DNA from: DATAEU01 sp046724395
GTDB taxonomy: Bacteria > Actinomycetota > UBA4738 > HRBIN12
Reading direction: 5' to 3'
Assembly (NCBI GenBank): GCA_046724395.1
Contig: JBKOWM010000056.1
Coordinates: forward strand, 1 to 60,053
DNA length: 60,053 nt
The position numbers and the translations under genes are program-made. Numbering within the stretch: position 1 is the first letter of the stretch; each line of letters opens with the position of its first letter. Below, one piece after another: positions 47,832-55,492 of this stretch. The notes under the pieces were generated by a model. The model did no database searches. It was not told where the DNA came from and saw only the letters and a program-made list of their open reading frames with translations.

Positions 47832-48641
47832 TCACGCATCGGGTGGTTCCGGCGCGCGGGTGGCGCCGCTTTCGCCGTCCGGGTCCGTGTCGTCGGTCGC
47901 CTCGAACGTGAGCACGTACACCTCCTGCCCCTTCGGGTACTCCTTCGTCGGCCGCGCCTCGCGCGTCGCCTTCATCGCGAGCTCCTCGAAGGCGCCGTCC
48001 TGCTCGTCGTGGAGACGCCGGCCGAGGTACACGTTCGCCACGATCTCCTGCGGGCGCGCGGCGGCGGTCACCATCCGCACGGCCCCGACGACCGGCGGCC
48101 CGACGATGGTGAGCTCGTCGGCGATCTTGACCACGTATCCGGGGCCGGCATCGAGGCCGATGGACAGGCCGACGCCCGCCGAGAGGTTTCGCGAGTTCGC
48201 CCGGAAGTCCTCGAGCACTCGGGAGTGGAACAGTCTCACGAGGCTATGCGCGGTGTGGACGAGGTTGCCGGCCGTCTGCACGAACCGCGCCTGCGTTTCC
48301 TCGGGCGTGCCCGGCTGCAGAACCCAGTAGGCGAGGAAGCCGTCGCCGAGGAACTTGTCGAACCACCCCCCCGAGCCCTGGATTCCCCGGCGGACCGCGC
48401 TCACGAACTTGTCCATCACGAGCGCGAAGCGCTCGAACCGGATCGCCTCCTTCATGAGCATCGTCGATTCGCGGATGTCGGCGGCCATGACGAACACCTC
48501 GATCGGCTCACCGTCGATAACAGCGTCGAGAAGTCGGTTCCGGTCGAAGCGCTCCTCCCAGTCGGGAGGCGCATGCGTGCTCAGCAGCCTCGCCGCTCGA
48601 TTCCGCTCGGCCTCGCGATCCGCGTCGGCGGCCGTCGTCAC
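47832..48641 (-). CDS. Class III nucleotidyl cyclase-like protein, degenerate
   Basis: The 269-residue protein has one cyclase catalytic domain: VMAADIRESTMLMKEA (first metal Asp), FDKFLGDGFLAYW (second metal Asp and purine-site Lys) and the C-terminal GPPVVGAVRMVTAA. In active enzymes the last block reads G-x-x-V-N-x-A-x-R; here the catalytic Asn is Val while the Arg is kept. It may bind nucleotide without efficient cyclisation. GTG 48641 gives a GTGA overlap with the upstream SRPBCC gene; a start at 48674 would overlap by 37 bases. Confidence 0.82.
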   Translation of the reverse strand: MTTAADADREAERNRAARLLSTHAPPDWEERFDRNRLLDAVIDGEPIEVFVMAADIRESTMLMKEAIRFERFALVMDKFVSAVRRGIQGSGGWFDKFLGDGFLAYWVLQPGTPEETQARFVQTAGNLVHTAHSLVRLFHSRVLEDFRANSRNLSAGVGLSIGLDAGPGYVVKIADELTIVGPPVVGAVRMVTAAARPQEIVANVYLGRRLHDEQDGAFEELAMKATREARPTKEYPKGQEVYVLTFEATDDTDPDGESGATRAPEPPDA

Positions 48642-49387
48642 GGACCGAAGACGCGGACGAGCCAGGCGCGCCATTCATCCTCGGCGCGGCGCTGGTCCAC
48701 GCCGTCGGCGAACAGGTGATGACCGACCATGACGGTGCCTTCGAACCCCCGGATGAATCGGTACAGCGCGTCGTCGGTGCGAACGCCGAGAAAGCTGGGT
48801 GAGACCTCGTCGACCACTCCGTCGATCGGACCCACGCCCTGCGGCGCGAGACGAACCACATCACCCTTGGCGACGGTTCCCCCAAGCCCCAAGCCCTGCC
48901 GGAACGTCGCCATGATCCGTTCCTTGTCGCCGTCGACGCGCGGGCCCGAAGCGTCGACCGGAGTTGCGAAGCGGCCCGAGAAGTGCGCGATGTACGCGAG
49001 CAGCTTCCGGAAGTACATCGGGTCACCCTCGCTCATGCCCTCGTATTCGGCCTCCCAGTCATCGCCAAGCATGCCCGAGTGGACGTACCGGATCCGTGTC
49101 GAGTCGCCTTCGACGGGTTCGAGCCTGTAATCGAACCGATGGAGGGAGCCATCGGCGGCGGGCGAGCTGAGAGTCTCGAATCGGCGCGGTGGGTCCCATG
49201 TCTTGATCGTGGACGTCTGCGTCCAGTCGCCGATGCTGAAGCGGGCGGTGCCGCCGCGTCGGGGCTCGATGTCGTTGCGGCCCATGAACCACGAATCCCA
49301 GCCGCGGCCGGTCGCGATGGCCTCCCAAACACGCTCGGGAGACGCCGCGACCTCGGCCTCCTGTGGAAGTTCGAATCGATGAGCCAT
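48638..49387 (-). CDS. SRPBCC (AHSA1-like) domain protein
   Basis: The 249-residue protein starts with an AHSA1/CalC-type SRPBCC domain (ASPERVWEAIATGRGWDSWF, FSIGDWTQTSTIKTWDPPRR) and has a second half with VDGDKERIMATFRQGLGLGG and EVSPSFLGVRTDDALYRFIR. AHSA1-like domains bind hydrophobic ligands or act as chaperone co-factors; none is inferable here. ATG 49387 is preceded by AGGAGG six bases away, which rules out the longer frame. It is coupled to the cyclase-like gene. Confidence 0.87.
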   Translation of the reverse strand: MAHRFELPQEAEVAASPERVWEAIATGRGWDSWFMGRNDIEPRRGGTARFSIGDWTQTSTIKTWDPPRRFETLSSPAADGSLHRFDYRLEPVEGDSTRIRYVHSGMLGDDWEAEYEGMSEGDPMYFRKLLAYIAHFSGRFATPVDASGPRVDGDKERIMATFRQGLGLGGTVAKGDVVRLAPQGVGPIDGVVDEVSPSFLGVRTDDALYRFIRGFEGTVMVGHHLFADGVDQRRAEDEWRAWLVRVFGP

Positions 49388-49439
49388 CGACGTCCTCCTG
49401 GGCGCGATCATAACGACGCGCCGAGGCCGAGCCGACGGA

Positions 49440-49907
49440 TCAGATCCCGGGCTTCACGACCATGTCCCATGTGGCGACGACGAGCAGGAGGCCGATGAGA
49501 CGCATCCCCCTCGCCCACCGCCGCAGCTGCGCAACGGCGGTGTCGTGATCGCCCGCGCTTGCTGCGCGCTCGGCGGCGACGGCGGCGCGCGACTGAAACG
49601 CGGCGCCGACGATGAACGCGAAGGCGAACAGTGCGATGCCGAGCCAGACCCAGGTCTGCTCGAACTCCCAGCCTCCGTCGAACACCAGCCAGATGCCGAA
49701 CGCGAGCAGCACCACGACGGCCGGCATCAGGAGAATCAGCCCGAGCGTGCGCAGCAGCCGCGTGAAGCGCCGGACATCGGCCACCTCCGACTGCCGAAGC
49801 AGGAGCGTTGCCTGCACGTTCATTACGGCGACGGCGCCGACCCAGATCATCGCCGCGACGATGTGCACGAAGAGCAGCCACTCGTACAGCGCGCCGATGA
49901 GTCGCAC
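49440..49907 (-). CDS. DUF2269-like integral membrane protein
   Basis: The 155-residue protein has four hydrophobic segments: YEWLLFVHIVAAMIWVGAVA, a second around LGLILLMPAVVVLLAFGIWL, WLGIALFAFAFIVGAAF and RLIGLLLVVATWDMVVKPG. HIVAAMIWVG and the terminal WDMVVKPG are typical of DUF2269, a family of unknown function. GTG 49907 has a weak TACGCG element six bases upstream. The neighbouring LLM gene is 43 bases upstream on the same strand. Confidence 0.8.
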   Translation of the reverse strand: MRLIGALYEWLLFVHIVAAMIWVGAVAVMNVQATLLLRQSEVADVRRFTRLLRTLGLILLMPAVVVLLAFGIWLVFDGGWEFEQTWVWLGIALFAFAFIVGAAFQSRAAVAAERAASAGDHDTAVAQLRRWARGMRLIGLLLVVATWDMVVKPGI

Positions 49908-49950
49908 GCTCGACGCGTACCCACTCCAACCCCGGGAAACACGGCCGCGC

Positions 49951-50808
49951 CTATCGTTCGGCGAGCGAGCGAGCGACCCGCTCGACCGTTCGATCGGAGG
50001 CCGCCTCGAACCCGAGGATCACATCGTCGACGCCGAGCGCCGCATAGGCGTCGAACACGCGAGGAAGCTCCTGGACGAGGACACCGCCCTCGCCCTCGTT
50101 CGTCTCCGGCTCGCGTGCGTCGATTCCGATCGTGCGCCGAAGCGAAGAAGGATCGCGTTCCTCGGCCTCGAGCGCGGCGTCGAGGTCGTCGAGCGCCTTT
50201 CGCAAGTTGTCGTCCGGCAGTCCGTACCACGCCGTGTTCCACGCGTCCGCATAGCGGGCGGTGAGCCGAAGCATCCGCGATCCGAACGCGGCAATAAGGA
50301 TCGGGATAGAGCGCTGAAGCGGCATCAGCACCGCGTCCTCGGCGCTGTGATACTCGCCGTGGAACGTCACCGTCTCTCCACGCACGAGCGGGACGATCAC
50401 GCGCAGCGATTCTTCGAAGCGCTCCACACGGCGATCGAACGGGTATCCGAACGCGCGGTACTCCTCGAAGTGCCATCCCGCACCGAGGCCGAGCGTGATG
50501 CGCGCACCGCTCACCGCATCCGCCGTGGCGGCCATCTTCGCCAGCAGCCCGGGTGGGCGGTACGCGGCGCACATCACGAGCTGCCCGATCTCCACGCGGC
50601 TCGTTCGCGCCGCAACGGCCGAAACGACCGTCCAGGCTTCGTGCACCGGCATCCTCGGCGCCTGGCCCGGCATGTTCGAGAAGAAGTGGTCGTAGGCCCA
50701 CACCGAGTCGAGCCCGATCTCCTCTGCCTGCTCGGCGATTGCCATCGCCGGCGGTGGAGACCCTTCTGTCGCGGCGCGCTCCAACGGGAGCACCAGCCCG
50801 ATTCGCAT
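49951..50808 (-). CDS. LLM class F420-dependent oxidoreductase
   Basis: The 285-residue TIM-barrel enzyme is of the luciferase-like class: GLVLPLERAATEG, AEEIGLDSVWAYDHFFSNMP, ARITLGLGAGWHFEEYRAFG and VTFHGEYHSAEDAVLMPLQR. These motifs match F420-dependent members from actinobacteria that reduce or hydroxylate small molecules. Substrate unknown. Its -10, TAGACT at 50820-50815, ends 6 bases before the ATG and contains the TAG stop codon of the WYL gene. Confidence 0.92.
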   Translation of the reverse strand: MRIGLVLPLERAATEGSPPPAMAIAEQAEEIGLDSVWAYDHFFSNMPGQAPRMPVHEAWTVVSAVAARTSRVEIGQLVMCAAYRPPGLLAKMAATADAVSGARITLGLGAGWHFEEYRAFGYPFDRRVERFEESLRVIVPLVRGETVTFHGEYHSAEDAVLMPLQRSIPILIAAFGSRMLRLTARYADAWNTAWYGLPDDNLRKALDDLDAALEAEERDPSSLRRTIGIDAREPETNEGEGGVLVQELPRVFDAYAALGVDDVILGFEAASDRTVERVARSLAER

Positions 50809-50814
50809 CGCGCG

Positions 50815-50820
50815 AGTCTA
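50815..50820 (-). promoter_or_regulatory. -10 element TAGACT, leaderless, shared with a stop codon
   Basis: On the minus strand TAGACT ends 6 bases before ATG 50808; its TAG (50820-50818) is the stop of the upstream WYL gene. Confidence 0.6.
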
Positions 50821-51828
50821 CGCTGGCGAGCGCGTCCGACCCGATGCTCCGGCCGCTCCGTCCACGGTGCTCGACGCGCTCGACGGATCTCCCGCGTACA
50901 GAGCCAACAGGTCGTTGCCGATTCGCGCGAGCTCGGCGCGAACGTCGTGCGGACGGACGACCTCCACGAGTGCGGCGAACGCGGCCAGCTCCGACGCCAG
51001 CGTCCGCGCCGACCAGCTGCGCAGCTCGATCCGGACGCGTCCGTCACTCCGCTCACCGACGGTGATCCGTTTGCCGAACGTGGCGTGCAGCCACGGCACG
51101 GCCTGAGCGTTCGCAAGGCCCTCGGCGCGGAACCACTCGCGGCGTTCGTCGAGCTTGTCCACGATCGATCGCCAGGTCTCGGCGAGGTCGAAGCCCTCGG
51201 GCCGGTCGACCGACCGATCGGTTAGCTCGACCGAGCGAATGCGACCGACGCGGAACGTCCGAAGCCCCGCGTCGGTGCCCGCGACGAGATACCAAACGGA
51301 CGCCTTCGCGACGAGCCCGAGGGGATGCACCGTCCGCGCCGACACGGGTCGATCCCGGCCGGCGTAGGTGAGCCGGACTTGAACGCCGTCGACGACCGCC
51401 TGCTGCAGCACGTCGAGGTGCTCGGGAGTGGGGACGTGCGTTCGGTCCCACGTCGTCGGGTCGAGCACGACGGCCGACGCGGCAGCCTCGGCCGTCGCCC
51501 GGAACGGCTCGGGAAGGGCGCGGACGAGCTTCCGCAGCGCGGCCTTCACCTGCGGCGTCGCCGACGCCGACGGGCCGGCCACCAGGAACAACGTTCGAGC
51601 CTCCGCCGCCGTGAGGCCGCTCAGGTCCGTGCGCGCACCGCCCACGAGCGACCACCCGCCGCCCCTTCCCGCCTGCGCGTACACCGGGATCCCGGCGATG
51701 GCCAGGGCCTCGAGGTCGCGCCGGGCCGTCCGCTCCGAGATCTCGAGCTCGTCGGCGAGCTCGGCGGCCGTTACACGGCCACGCGCCTGCAAGATCAGGA
51801 GCTCGGCAACCAGGCGGTCGGCTCGCAT
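50818..51828 (-). CDS. WYL-domain transcriptional regulator (YafY type)
   Basis: The 336-residue regulator has an N-terminal DeoR-type winged helix (VAELLILQARGRVTAAELAD, ISERTARRDLEALAIAGIPV) followed by a WYL domain (AKASVWYLVAGTDAGLRTFR) and a WCX C-terminal extension (GRVRIELRSWSARTLASELA). WYL proteins sense nucleic acids or other ligands. It is divergent from the DrrAB-like exporter (140 bases apart), which is a plausible target. A CATCCT element ends six bases before the ATG. Confidence 0.92.
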   Translation of the reverse strand: MRADRLVAELLILQARGRVTAAELADELEISERTARRDLEALAIAGIPVYAQAGRGGGWSLVGGARTDLSGLTAAEARTLFLVAGPSASATPQVKAALRKLVRALPEPFRATAEAAASAVVLDPTTWDRTHVPTPEHLDVLQQAVVDGVQVRLTYAGRDRPVSARTVHPLGLVAKASVWYLVAGTDAGLRTFRVGRIRSVELTDRSVDRPEGFDLAETWRSIVDKLDERREWFRAEGLANAQAVPWLHATFGKRITVGERSDGRVRIELRSWSARTLASELAAFAALVEVVRPHDVRAELARIGNDLLALYAGDPSSASSTVDGAAGASGRTRSPA

Positions 51829-51968
51829 AGTTCCAGGATGGCATGAAAGCGGTCAGATGATGACCACTTCTGTGCGGCAGAATCGGGGGCGGTTGCGTGT
51901 TCGAACCATCTGCGATGAGTTCGGGCGCCCCGCCCGGTCGAACGCAGAACCAGAAGGGGGAAGGTTCG

Positions 51969-52958
51969 ATGGCGAGCTACGCGATCGAGGCCGAGGGCCT
52001 CGTCAAGACGTTCGGGAAGGGGAAGGTTCGCGCGCTCGACGGCATCGACATGGTCGCGCGGGAGGGAACCGTGTTCGGCTTGCTCGGGCCGAACGGCGCC
52101 GGCAAGACCACGGCCATCCGGATTCTGTCGACGCTGCTGCGTCCGGACGCCGGCCGGGCCTCGGTCGGTGGGTACGACGTCAACCGCGAGCCCGAGAAGG
52201 TTCGCGGCGTGATCGGACTGACCGGACAGTACGCGGCCGTGGACGAGTTGCTCTCCGGCCGCGACAACCTGTTCATGATCGGACGGCTGCTCGGGCTGCC
52301 GGCCGCCGAGGCGCGAAGGCGCGCCACCAATCTGCTCGACTCATTCGAGCTGTCCGACGCGGCAGGCAAATACGTAAAGACCTATTCGGGCGGGATGCGC
52401 CGCCGGCTCGATCTCGCGGCCAGCCTGGTCGGGCGGCCGCGGTTCCTGTACCTCGACGAACCGACCACCGGGCTCGACCCGCGCAGCCGGCTCGAGCTGT
52501 GGGGGATGATCCGCGGGCTCGTCGCCGAGGGAACGACCGTGCTGCTGACGACGCAGTACCTGGAGGAGGCGGACAAGCTCACCGACGAGATCGTCGTGAT
52601 CGATCGGGGCCGGGTGATCGCCGCCGGGACGCCGGCACAGCTGAAGACGCGCATCGGCGGCCAGGTGCTGCAGGCCCAGCCGGCCGATCCCACCGACCTT
52701 CCGGCGACGGAAAAGATCCTCGCCGGCCTCGCGCACGACGGGGACGAGCCGTACACGGACGGACAGCTCGCCTCGGTCCGGATCCACGACCGGTCGGCCC
52801 TTGGCCGCGCCGTCCGCCTGCTCGACGACGCTGGCATCGCGATCGACGACCTGTCCCTGCGGCGGCCGAGTCTCGACGAGGTCTTCCTGGCCATCACGGG
52901 TCACCTGGCGGAGGAAGAGTCGGGCGTCGACGAAGACCACGAGAGGAGCAGCCGATGA
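51969..52958 (+). CDS. ABC-2 exporter ATP-binding protein (DrrA-like), second copy
   Basis: The 329-residue ATPase has GPNGAGKTTAI, Q-loop TGQYAAVDELL, signature YSGGMRRRLDLAASL, Walker B FLYLDEPTTGLDP and H-loop TTQYLEEADKL, where Gln replaces the usual switch His, as in many DrrA proteins. The C-terminal DUF4162-like domain is present (LRRPSLDEVFLAITGH). ATG 51969 follows a G-rich AAGGGGGAAGG; upstream in-frame starts lack support. It overlaps the permease by ATGA. Confidence 0.93.
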   Translation: MASYAIEAEGLVKTFGKGKVRALDGIDMVAREGTVFGLLGPNGAGKTTAIRILSTLLRPDAGRASVGGYDVNREPEKVRGVIGLTGQYAAVDELLSGRDNLFMIGRLLGLPAAEARRRATNLLDSFELSDAAGKYVKTYSGGMRRRLDLAASLVGRPRFLYLDEPTTGLDPRSRLELWGMIRGLVAEGTTVLLTTQYLEEADKLTDEIVVIDRGRVIAAGTPAQLKTRIGGQVLQAQPADPTDLPATEKILAGLAHDGDEPYTDGQLASVRIHDRSALGRAVRLLDDAGIAIDDLSLRRPSLDEVFLAITGHLAEEESGVDEDHERSSR

Positions 52959-53743
52959 GCGCCGTGGCATACGCGCCGACGGGACGGGCGGACGTCGTCC
53001 GCAACACGTTGACGATCGCCCGCCGGAACCTCCTGCATATCAAGGCGACGCCCGAGCAGCTGGTGGAGATGTCGATCCAGCCGCTCATGTTCCTGATCTT
53101 GTTCGTGTACGTGTTCGGCGGTGCGATCGCAGGTTCGAGTCGCGCGTACCTGCAGTTCGCCCTTCCGGGCATCCTGGTCCAGTCCGTCGCGTTCCTGCCG
53201 TTCACGACGGCCATCGCGCTGAACGTCGACTTCCAGCGTGGGGTCATCGACCGGTTCCGTTCGCTGCCGATCGCACGCTCGTCGGTGATCGGCGGCCGGA
53301 TTCTCGCGGACGGCGCGCGGATCGCCTGGAGCATCCTGATCATCACCGGGGTCTCGGTGCTGCTCGGATTCCGCTTCCAGGGCGGGGCGGCGGGTGCGGT
53401 CGGCGCGTTCCTGCTCGTGACGGCGTTCGGGCTGACGATGTGCTGGCCGATGGCGTTCATCGGCATCACTTCGCGAACCACCGAATCCGTGAACACGCTC
53501 GGGTTCATGATCATCCTGCCGCTCACGTTCGCGAGCTCGGCGTTCGTCCCGACGTCGACGATGCCGGGGTGGCTCGAGACATTCGCGAACGTCAACCCGG
53601 TGACGCAGGTCATCGACGCCGCCCGCGGCCTGATGCTGGGCGGACCGGTCGCGATACCGCTGCTCAAGTCGGTCGTCTGGATGGCCGCCATCGTCGCGGT
53701 CTTCGCGCCGCTCGCCATCGCGCGGTACCGTCGTCGGGTGTGA
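52955..53743 (+). CDS. ABC-2 exporter permease (DrrB-like), second copy
   Basis: The 262-residue permease has six membrane segments and the ABC-2 motif region ANVNPVTQVIDAARGLMLGG. IDRFRSLPIARSSVIGGRIL is the loop facing the ATPase. With the upstream ATPase it forms a second DrrAB-like exporter, only distantly similar in sequence to the one at 35.7-37.6 kb (different N-terminus and length). Export of a hydrophobic compound or lipid is likely. Confidence 0.92.
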   Translation: MSAVAYAPTGRADVVRNTLTIARRNLLHIKATPEQLVEMSIQPLMFLILFVYVFGGAIAGSSRAYLQFALPGILVQSVAFLPFTTAIALNVDFQRGVIDRFRSLPIARSSVIGGRILADGARIAWSILIITGVSVLLGFRFQGGAAGAVGAFLLVTAFGLTMCWPMAFIGITSRTTESVNTLGFMIILPLTFASSAFVPTSTMPGWLETFANVNPVTQVIDAARGLMLGGPVAIPLLKSVVWMAAIVAVFAPLAIARYRRRV

Positions 53744-53797
53744 CTGGAGAAAGGGGGAACGGGGAGAGGGAGCTCAGACGGGTCGAAGGAGGGAACG

Positions 53798-54157
53798 ATG
53801 AAGCTCAGCGGCATTTTGATCGGGTCAGACGATCCCAAGGGGCTCGTCGAGTACTACACGAAGCTCTTCGGCAATCCCGACGAGGACTACGGCTACAGCA
53901 CGTGGAACCTCGGCGGCGCGTGGATGACCGTCGGCCCGCACGACGAGGTGAAGGGTAAGAACCCCCAGCCCGGAAGGATCATCTGGAACCTCGAGACGCC
54001 CGACGTCGGGGGCGAGTTCGATCGCCTGTCGAGAGCCGGGGCAACCGTCGTCCGGGAGCCCTACAACCCGGGCGGTCCCGACGACGAGAGCAAGATGCTC
54101 ATCGCCACGTTCGCGGATCCGGACGGGAACTACTTCCAGATCATGAGCCCCATGTAG
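53798..54157 (+). CDS. VOC family (glyoxalase-like) protein
   Basis: The 119-residue protein is a single vicinal-oxygen-chelate domain: GILIGSDDPKGLVEYYTKLF, ATVVREPYNPGG and the closing IATFADPDGNYFQIMSP with the conserved Asp-Pro-Asp-Gly. Such proteins bind metals or drugs (bleomycin-resistance-like) or isomerise small molecules. It follows the exporter by 54 bases with an AGGAGG, so a role in handling the exported compound is an inference. Confidence 0.87.
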   Translation: MKLSGILIGSDDPKGLVEYYTKLFGNPDEDYGYSTWNLGGAWMTVGPHDEVKGKNPQPGRIIWNLETPDVGGEFDRLSRAGATVVREPYNPGGPDDESKMLIATFADPDGNYFQIMSPM

Positions 54158-54170
54158 GAAGCCGAACGAA

Positions 54171-54196
54171 GGTCGGCCGAGGAGGTCGGCCAAGGA
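54171..54196 (+). repeat. Tandem 13-bp repeat (2 copies)
   Basis: GGTCGGCCGAGGA is followed directly by GGTCGGCCAAGGA. Both copies contain a Shine-Dalgarno-like AGGA, upstream of the ligase gene. Confidence 0.6.
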
Positions 54197-54234
54197 GGCG
54201 GGTGGTGAGTCCCGTCGTCGGGCAAGATACGCGG

Positions 54235-55311
54235 ATGCGCCTCCCCGTCATGCCGCCCGTCTCACCGATGCTCGCGAAGGCCGTCGACGCCATCCCCGAG
54301 GGTGAGTTCAGCTACGAGCCGAAGTGGGACGGCTTCCGCTCGATCGTGTTCAGAGACGGCGACGAGGTGGAGATCGGGAGCCGAAACGAGCGGCCGATGA
54401 CCCGGTACTTCCCCGAAGTCGTCGAGGCGATCAAGCGGAACCTGCCCGCGAGATCGGTCGTCGACGGCGAGATCGTCGTGCCGGACGCGTACGGCGGCCG
54501 GCTCGAGTTCGAGACACTTCAGATGAGGATCCATCCGGCCGCGAGCCGCGTGAAGCTGCTCTCGGAAACGACGCCGGCGCACTTCATCGCGTTCGACGTG
54601 CTGGCGCTCGACGATCGCGATCTCATGCGCGCGCCCTTCGTCGAGCGTCGGCGAGCGCTCGAGGACGCTCTGGTCGATGCCACATCACCGATCCACGTCA
54701 CACCTGCGACGACCGACCACGCACGGGCCGAGCGGTGGTTCGACGAGTTCGAGGGTGCGGGCCTCGACGGCATCGTCGCCAAGCCCCTCGACATCGCGTA
54801 TCAGCCGGACAAACGCGTGATGTTCAAGATCAAGCATGTGCGGACGGCGGACTGCGTCGTCGCCGGGTATCGCGCGCACAAGACCGACAAGACGGCGGTC
54901 GGCTCGCTGTTGCTCGGGCTCTACGACGAGAAGGGTGACCTGGCGAACGTCGGCGTCGTCGGCGCGTTCCCGATGGCGCAGCGCCGGAAGCTCTTCACCG
55001 AGCTCCAACCGCTCGTGACGACCTTCGAACGGCATCCGTGGAACTGGGCGGAGGAGGAGGCCGGGACGCGGACGCCCCGGCACTCGGAGTTCAGCCGCTG
55101 GAGCGCCGGCAAGGACTTGATGTTCGTGCCGCTTCGCGCCGAGCGCGTCGTCGAGGTCCGCTACGACCACATGGAGGGCGACCGGTTCCGACACACAACG
55201 CAGTTCGTCCGCTGGCGGCCCGACCGCGATCCGCGCTCGTGCACATACGATCAGCTCCAGGAGCCCGTGAGATACGACCTCGCCGAGATCCTCGGCTCGG
55301 CCCGTTCCTGA
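54235..55311 (+). CDS. ligC: ATP-dependent DNA ligase (LigC-like)
   Basis: The 358-residue ligase seals nicks using ATP. The adenylation motif is EPKWDGFR (Lys nucleophile), followed by VVDGEIVVPD, FIAFDVLALDDRDL, LDGIVAKPLDIAYQPDKR and KIKHVRTADCVV, then the OB domain (PLRAERVVEVRYDHMEG). Length and start (RLPVMPPVSPMLAK) agree with mycobacterial LigC, so ATG 54235 is chosen over GTG 54202/54205. A CAAGAT element ends 6 bases before the ATG. LigC-type ligases act in base excision and backup end joining; no Ku or LigD gene is present here. Confidence 0.9.
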   Translation: MRLPVMPPVSPMLAKAVDAIPEGEFSYEPKWDGFRSIVFRDGDEVEIGSRNERPMTRYFPEVVEAIKRNLPARSVVDGEIVVPDAYGGRLEFETLQMRIHPAASRVKLLSETTPAHFIAFDVLALDDRDLMRAPFVERRRALEDALVDATSPIHVTPATTDHARAERWFDEFEGAGLDGIVAKPLDIAYQPDKRVMFKIKHVRTADCVVAGYRAHKTDKTAVGSLLLGLYDEKGDLANVGVVGAFPMAQRRKLFTELQPLVTTFERHPWNWAEEEAGTRTPRHSEFSRWSAGKDLMFVPLRAERVVEVRYDHMEGDRFRHTTQFVRWRPDRDPRSCTYDQLQEPVRYDLAEILGSARS

Positions 55312-55312
55312 C

Positions 55313-55335
55313 GCTGCATCGCACGACCGTGCAGC
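55313..55335 (+). terminator. Weak hairpin after the ligase gene
   Basis: GCTGCA (55313-55318) and TGCAGC (55330-55335) can pair, with an alternative inner stem GCACG/CGTGC. No U tract. The rest of the gap to 55492 holds nothing I can identify. Confidence 0.3.
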
Positions 55336-55492
55336 TCGGCGCGATCCCCGCGCCGGGACGGCCGTGGGCTCGGACCCGACGGCGCCGGCCGACCGAGCCG
55401 CTGCCGAGTCCGTTCGGGAAGGACGCGCGAGGACACATCGTCCATGCGCGTGCGCTTGCCCGCGTGGGCGGTCGTGGCCGAAGATCGCCCCC

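Noticed and set aside
35684..53743. The two ABC-2 exporters as a recent duplication
   Set aside because: Permeases differ in length and sequence throughout, the H-loop residues differ (His versus Gln), and the regulators are unrelated (MarR, WYL).
54235..55311. LigD/Ku non-homologous end-joining operon
   Set aside because: Only the ligase domain is present, without polymerase or phosphoesterase domains and with no Ku gene. Length and start fit LigC.
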